Source: Acanthaster planci
Taxonomy: Eukaryota > Echinodermata > Asteroidea > Valvatida > Acanthasteridae
Reading direction: 5' to 3'
NCBI RefSeq assembly: GCF_001949145.1
Contig: NW_019091538.1
Coordinates: 91,582 to 112,788 of the forward strand
Length of the DNA stretch: 21,207 nucleotides
The position numbers and the translations under genes were made by a program. This document shows positions 1 to 21,207 of this stretch, in pieces; position 1 is the stretch's first letter; each line of letters starts with the position of its first letter. The notes below the pieces were generated by a model that did not search any database, was not told the origin of the DNA, and was given only the letters and a program-made list of their open reading frames with translations.

Positions 1-360
1 GCGGGAAATAGTGTTTTTGATTTGAGTTGAGTTGATTTCTTCACTATTTCCAAAACATCTTATTACAAAAACTAAATGAAAGAAAAGCAAACTCAACGAT
101 TTCCAAAAATAAAAATAGTAGGGATAACGCAAAAAAATCCAATTGATTTAACTTATTTCCATTGCAGTCCCAACTGATGAGAATTAACCTGACAAGTACA
201 GTAAAATAGATCAAAAATCATCCAAACATTATAGACAAATCAAAAACACAAAAAACACGTGGCAAAAGCAGAAGTACACATTCAAACAAACAGTAGTCGT
301 CAATATTAAAGGCTCTCCCTGACAGCTTCTCTTAATGCGCGTCAGACAAAAGCACAGTAC
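1..360 (-). other. Intron of gene B (partial), nothing further seen
   Basis: This is AT-rich sequence following the donor of exon 361-600. The next exon, expected to open TMD1, was not found here and must lie left of the window. Confidence 0.6.
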
Positions 361-600
361 CTGCTCTCTCTGGAACTCCTTCTTGAGTTGTTGCTGGAGA
401 TGCTCGGAGCTCATTCTCTTGGGCAACCTTCCTAAGTCGTCTATCTCTGGTGACCGTTTGTAGCCCAAGAAGAAAAGCCAATTCAGCCACCAGAAGACCA
501 GTTCTGAGGCAAAGTTGACGTAGTCACTGCAGTAGAGCCGACCGGGGGAAGATATGTCCTCCGGTGTTTCGTCCTCCCTACGCCGTGTGCGACGTGACAC
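361..600 (-). CDS. Gene B exon 2: L0 (lasso) linker
   Basis: This 80-codon, phase-0 exon lies between acceptor TCTGACAG and donor GTACTGTGC. It begins with a basic run (VSRRTRRRE) and then PEDISS, matching the SUR1 PPEDLQ. It contains an amphipathic stretch, ELVFWWLNWLFFLGYKR, and then IDDLGRLPKRM, which match SUR1 GTYWWMNAFIKTAHKK and IDLRAIGKLPIAM. In SURs this linker contacts the Kir6 N terminus and the drug-binding pocket. The exon ends QREQ at the donor, and the next exon lies beyond position 1. The split after RVK fits the same place in SUR1. Confidence 0.9.
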
Positions 601-1071
601 CTGTCAGATTCGAGAGATGGTCAGCATCGGAAGGGGGCCCAGATTGAGTGTCCTTATACGGCCTTCTCAGTCATGGGCATCAACAGTATTTTCATAGTGT
701 TGTCGAGCACGGGGCCTTGCTTTAAGACAATGTTTACCGGTATTAGGCCTTTGGGCTAGGTATACGTTGAAGTCTCCGAACATTCAAAGATAGAAGCACA
801 CTTATTCATACAGGCCGTCAAATTTGTATAGGTCAGGTGCCTAGTGTTCCTATTTGATCAGGACAGGAGTACTACATGTTGTTTTGGAGGATAAACTCAA
901 GTCCCCTATCCGAAAAGAGTGGATTCAATATTTTATTTCATGGCTTTTTATTACCATCCTGATATATTATTTCTGTGAGTGGCTTTGTAATTCACTGGCC
1001 TCTATTCACAAAATGAATGCTGTTTGGATCATTTGCTTATTTTTTCTTGCCTCTTTCTGTGTGTGTCTCAC
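601..1071 (-). other. Intron 1 of gene B, nothing further seen
   Basis: This 471-base intron joins the TMD0 and L0 exons in phase 0 (donor GTGAGACAC, acceptor TCTGACAG). No repeat or other feature was recognised. Confidence 0.75.
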
Positions 1072-1695
1072 CTTTACTCGGATGACATTTAATTCCAACA
1101 TGAAAAGCACCACAAAGCAACTCAGTTTCAGTACCACCAGGTCAAACCGAGTTATCGTCACCGATCCTTGGTCTAGCTCAAGTAAGTTGATAAGCCTTCC
1201 GATCTCTGTCAGAGCCGCCACTGTATAGTAGAAGAGCAGGAGGACGGCCATGCCACCAAGTTGCCAGATCTCCATTTGCTGGTAGTAAGCCAGAGAGACG
1301 ATCACAGCGACTAGTGCGCAGATTGACGGTGCGTACAGATGGGGCTGAGTAGCCCCTAGACTCTGGATATAAGTTTCATCTGTCAGGATGCCTTCAGCTA
1401 AGGAGGCAAGGAGGAGGAATAACAGGAGGATGGACACAGACCATCTTGCGGAATGACCGGGAAACCGGATGAGGTAGTCCGAACTTCTACCTTTGCTGCC
1501 CCATGTGCAGCATCCTAGGAACAAGACGACAGAAGACAGGACGATAAATCCTAGGTGAGGAATGAAGTCCAATGCGTCTACAAAACAAGTGTTGTAGTGC
1601 CCGTTGACGAGATTGAAACCCCCCGAGCTATCCAAGTCCGTAGAGTTTAATCCACATAACCAATGCCAGCCCTTAGCAGCTTGAGCTTGCATCAT
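1072..1695 (-). CDS. Gene B exon 1: complete TMD0 of a second SUR-type ABCC protein
   Basis: This 208-codon exon starts at ATG 1695 and ends at donor GTGAGACAC after ELNVIRVK. An in-frame TAG lies 18 bases upstream of the ATG, which supports the start (a second ATG follows at once). The product aligns with SUR1 residues 1-193: NTCFVDALDFIPH (SUR1 NGCFVDALNVVPH), RFPGHSARW (HFPGHNLRW), LAEGILTD (IAEGILSD) and ELNVIRV (EVNVIRV). Five hydrophobic segments are visible, near residues 45-62, 85-101, 121-138, 147-166 and 185-203. Cys14 and Cys37 match the SUR1 Cys6-Cys26 pair, and Asn17 (NST) matches its N-terminal glycosylation site. In SUR1, TMD0 is the anchor for Kir6. The rest of this gene lies left of the window. 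Confidence 0.92.
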
Positions 1696-1915
1696 AACTG
1701 TTCCTGTTCGCTACTGAAAATGGTAAGTTCTATAGTCACTAACCAGCAAAGATATGTCAAATGTTTAGCCACAGAACAGCCGATCACAAAATTATATTTT
1801 GTCAGGGCAATTAGTCAGAAAATACGCCCACTCAACTGGAGGTATCCAAAGGACATCAAACTTTGGCAAACGAGCTCGTAGTAGGTCACTGCCAAGATGG
1901 TGAGTCCCCGCTCCT

Positions 1916-1923
1916 TTAATATA
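1916..1923 (-). promoter_or_regulatory. Possible TATA-like element upstream of gene B
   Basis: On the minus strand TATATTAA followed by a GC-richer stretch lies about 220 bases before the gene B start codon. A possible splice acceptor (TTTTCAG, exon edge at 1713) also lies just before the ATG, so the 5' UTR may instead be spliced from further upstream. This is a composition-based suggestion only. Confidence 0.18.
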
Positions 1924-2905
1924 AGAAAATAATAGGTCTGAACTTTGAGAAGAAAAACACAAACCCCACGGCACAGAGCATAAGGGCCTACTCTAAGTAT
2001 TAGCTTACAGATACGGGTGATGATAACAGACTTAGTCTATTTACTCTCATATGCACTCTTGATTTTAGAAAAACAGTGTAAAATGCAGTCATGTACCCAA
2101 ACATACTTGCAAATGTTTCTTCCTTTCGGGAAATCTTAATAAGTTGTAAAATGTCAAAACACCACTTGCAAGTGCACTGTTATCAAAATTTGAGATAACG
2201 TCTGATCGACCACAGGTTTTTCCATGTGCAAGTGCGTTTCAGGTGGAAACAAAAGAAAACAAAACCAGAACATTTTCCCTCTTGTGAAACAAATAGTAGC
2301 TTTAAATACATGCATAAACGATAAAGAGATTTTCCAGGGTTTTCTGCTGATTTGCATTTTTTCTTTATACTCCTTATATCTCGCTATTGTGCAGTGGCAT
2401 AAATGGGGTACAAATTCTGGCGCATCTGGGTTGCACAAATGTTTTTCCAAGAGGGCACTTACATTAAAGCCAATGACGCTGCTTGTTTTAGGTCGTGTTT
2501 ATTTTAAGATTAGAAATGGGGGAGTGGAGGGACAGGTTCCCTCGGCTCAGCAGTTTCCCCACTTCCATGGAATAAACAATTTTGTTCACAAAAAGATAAA
2601 GGTGATTACACATTATTTCCATTCAGTACAGAACCTGATAAACATTGGAATGTAATCGCTTAAAAGATTTTGTGTATGATGAAAGAAAGATTCATAAAGT
2701 AGATGTATAGTGTCGTAATATATTTTTATACTTCCCTTTAGATATAAAAGCAGTTACTAAGCATTATTTACCAATAAGGAATTTCGGAAAGGGTCAATGC
2801 TGTTTTAAGCCTCCTTGAAGTAGACTGTAATCGTGGTCGTCGTACCCCCCCCCAAAAAAAAGGGTTAATCATCATGAACTTCAGTTTGTTTTTTACTTGA
2901 CACAG

Positions 2906-3125
2906 GTTTTTGTGCAACCCCACCTTTGCAGTCAATGGTGCCCCATCTGCAAAGAAACAGATCAGGAAGCAGACAGTATTACTACCAGAGGAGGGGGTGG
3001 ACAATATCAGTGATGAGCAACTTGGGGACATTAATCCAGCAGTAAAGAAAAAATTATTCGATCGAAAAAATGAAATAAGACGCAAGGACAGTGACAGCTC
3101 GGAACTGAATTTGGACGAGTTATAA
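2906..3125 (+). CDS. Unidentified plus-strand terminal-exon-like reading frame
   Basis: After a good acceptor (pyrimidine-rich tract, then GACACAG) an open frame of about 73 codons runs to TAA at 3123-3125. It codes for a hydrophilic C terminus rich in Lys, Glu and Asp, including LLPEEGVDNISDEQLGDI and KKLFDRKNEIRRKDSDSS, and ends NLDEL. Codon use and composition look coding, unlike the surrounding AT-rich DNA. An ATTAAA hexamer follows at 3157-3162. There is no ATG, so it would be the last exon of a plus-strand gene or a decayed copy of one. No upstream exon was found in 1700-2900. I do not recognise the protein. It could be a fragment of a duplicated neighbour or a short nested gene. Confidence 0.35.
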
Positions 3126-3156
3126 TACTTTTTGAATTATTTTATTCTATGTATCA

Positions 3157-3162
3157 ATTAAA
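3157..3162 (+). other. ATTAAA hexamer, possible poly(A) signal of the 2906-3125 frame
   Basis: The hexamer lies about 30 bases after the TAA of the plus-strand frame, the usual distance for a weak poly(A) signal. It supports reading that frame as a true 3' exon, but such hexamers are common in AT-rich DNA. Confidence 0.3.
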
Positions 3163-3442
3163 GAAAACCTCATATCTCAAGCACAAATCTGTGTACAATA
3201 GCAGCATTTTTGTCTTACCAAAACATTTCAAAGGTCATGCTTTTGTGTTGTGAAGAATGCAAAATATTGTGAGTGGGGTGGTTTTTCTAGAAAAGCCTGC
3301 AACTTTCGATACTTTGTGACAAAGCAAATCTAGTCAATCCGTTGTTCGTGAATCAAGCAATTATTTTGCTTAAGGTAGACCTTTGGAATAGAGTCTGAAA
3401 GTATACTTCAAAACATAAATATTTGAAACATTGTTTTTCTTG

Positions 3443-3632
3443 CGCAGGCCCATAGGCTGGCGGAAGGGCGGGGGGTTATATAATAAATGTTCGTACCATT
3501 CGATGTTGTGTTCCAAAGCACTAGGCCTTTGTATAAAAATATGTGTTCACAGTGCCAAAAGTTCCACTTTCGGTTTGACTACTCCCCACCCCCACTCCAG
3601 TCTCCGGCGGGTCTGACAACGGGCCTGTTGCC
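3443..3632. repeat. Imperfect inverted-repeat element between the two genes
   Basis: The left part reads GCGCAGGCCCATAG followed by a G-rich run. The right part is C-rich and ends in GACAACGGGCCTGTTGC, whose complement (GCAACAGGCCCGTTG) resembles the left end. The composition differs sharply from the AT-rich flanks, which suggests an old non-autonomous element. The arms are diverged and no target duplication is clear. Confidence 0.3.
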
Positions 3633-4586
3633 TGGCTTATCACGGAGTTCATAACAGTTCTGTAGCCATGTATTAAAGCGACTTAAGAAAAGGTCCTCAT
3701 CTTGACGACCATTTTCGTCACACAGATTTCAGTGGAGAGAAACGCTTCTTGATAACTTATTTCCGTCTGAAAACAACTGTCACGTTACTGTTTCCGGTAT
3801 GGATTATTTTTCATTAACTGATGGAAGCTTTTCCTTCATTCTAAAAGATTTACTATGCTACAGTAACTCAGAACAGAACGCACGTCCGACTTACGTCAGA
3901 CACACTTCATTTCGAGAATACGCTGTTGGAATACCAACCTGTTTCATTATATTATGGCCAAGTCCGATCGGCGACAGTTAGTTCACAACGAGTCGATTTT
4001 ACCTGGTATCTTGCAGGACATATTTTCGTGCACTAATTACCTGTACCCGGCAGAACTGACCAGCTGTTGATAAATTTTTGCTGATCGAACTTGGCCGCAG
4101 TGAACGCACACACGTGCGTGTAACACCAATGCTCGTGTGCGCTTCAACGAATTACAAATGGAGTGCTGGCAGCAATTTCCAAAACTGCGTCGTTGGAAAT
4201 AGCCTTCTTTATTTTTTCTTCAAAATGACAGCTCGCCCAAGAGAATCGTTTTACAGGGATTGTATCCCATAACCATCTAACCTAGTATGTTTTTCAGTAA
4301 TAACCTCGTCAGCCTATATTTGTGGATAATTGCAAAAATTAATAATGGTTTATACCTTTAAGGACGGGCTCAAGAGAATGGACACCGGTAATGTCCCTTG
4401 ACTTAGGCTCAGGTAATTATCAACATGCATTTCCCTGATCCGTTTAAGACCGGTTAAGCTCACATTTGTTCATTTATTAAACTGTGGAAGATAAAACATG
4501 GAAGAGAAATTTATATGTTGCCGCAAGTTCACTGCTCTAAAAGCCTTATTTAAACACAAAAGCAATTTGTTGAACTTAAAAATATT

Positions 4587-4592
4587 TTTATT
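4587..4592 (-). other. Poly(A) signal of gene A
   Basis: On the minus strand AATAAA begins about 30 bases after the TAA stop of gene A. It is the first canonical hexamer downstream and implies a very short 3' UTR. Just upstream the UTR has two close copies of CTGGGC-type sequence. Confidence 0.6.
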
Positions 4593-4622
4593 AAGCTTCT
4601 CTGGGCCCAGTTATGCCCAGTT

Positions 4623-21207
<16,585 letters not shown>

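Larger units (their letters stand above)
1696..4622. other. Spacer between gene A stop and gene B start
   Basis: This is about 2.9 kb of mostly AT-rich sequence. Apart from the poly(A) signal, the TATA-like site, the plus-strand frame at 2906-3125 and the inverted repeat near 3443-3632, listed separately, no coding exon, RNA gene or repeat was recognised. A C/A homopolymer run sits at about 2846-2863. The short distance between the two SUR genes is what a tandem duplication would leave. Confidence 0.5.

Noticed and set aside
854-1228. Plus-strand open frame of 124 codons with a hydrophobic N-terminal part
   Set aside because: It covers the complement of the gene B TMD0 exon end and intron 1; the hydrophobic pattern comes from the antisense of a membrane-helix region, and there is no family resemblance.
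2224-2655. Plus-strand open frame of 143 codons in the spacer, possible 5' exon of the 2906-3125 frame
   Set aside because: It has no coding composition, no family motif, and no donor that would join in phase to the acceptor at 2905 in a convincing way.

Overview
This looks like animal nuclear DNA, most likely from a marine invertebrate. The genes are split into many short exons with GT..AG introns, the introns are AT-rich and a few hundred bases long, and they contain foldback (MITE-like) elements and a LINE remnant. The lineage cannot be fixed from the sequence. The close similarity to vertebrate sulfonylurea receptors (SUR1/SUR2, ABCC8/ABCC9) fits an invertebrate deuterostome such as an echinoderm, hemichordate or amphioxus, but this is only an inference.

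Almost all coding sequence belongs to two SUR-type ABC transporter genes of subfamily C. They are arranged head to tail on the minus strand. Gene A runs from the right edge to a stop codon at 4623. Its first exons (TMD0, L0 and the start of TMD1) lie beyond position 21207, but 28 exons were placed by splice sites, reading phase and similarity to SUR. They join in frame to 1211 residues plus a stop. In order they code for the rest of TMD1, a linker with an Arg-X-Arg motif, NBD1, an acidic linker, TMD2 and NBD2. Gene B starts at 1695. Its first two coding exons (1072-1695 and 361-600) code for a complete SUR-type TMD0 and much of the L0/lasso linker; the rest lies beyond position 1.

The 2.9 kb between the two genes (1696-4622) holds gene A's poly(A) signal, a possible promoter for gene B, an unidentified plus-strand terminal-exon-like reading frame (2906-3125) and an imperfect inverted repeat near 3440-3630. 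The introns of gene A hold a plus-strand LINE 3' end (about 16978-17446), three foldback elements (5498-5631, 13624-13781, 17757-17940), a 33-bp tandem duplication (18025-18090) and a repeat-like block (10321-10500).

If both products are made, each would be a SUR-like protein. In vertebrates SUR is the regulatory subunit of Kir6 K-ATP channels: NBD2 hydrolyses Mg-nucleotide, TMD0-L0 contacts the channel, and an Arg-Lys-Arg signal holds unassembled subunits in the ER. Gene A keeps the nucleotide-site residues and an Arg-X-Arg at the aligned position, and gene B keeps the TMD0 cysteine pair. No wholly new system was found. The points most worth following are the tandem SUR duplication, the conserved RXR, the Leu at the human F132 position in gene B, and the orphan plus-strand exon.
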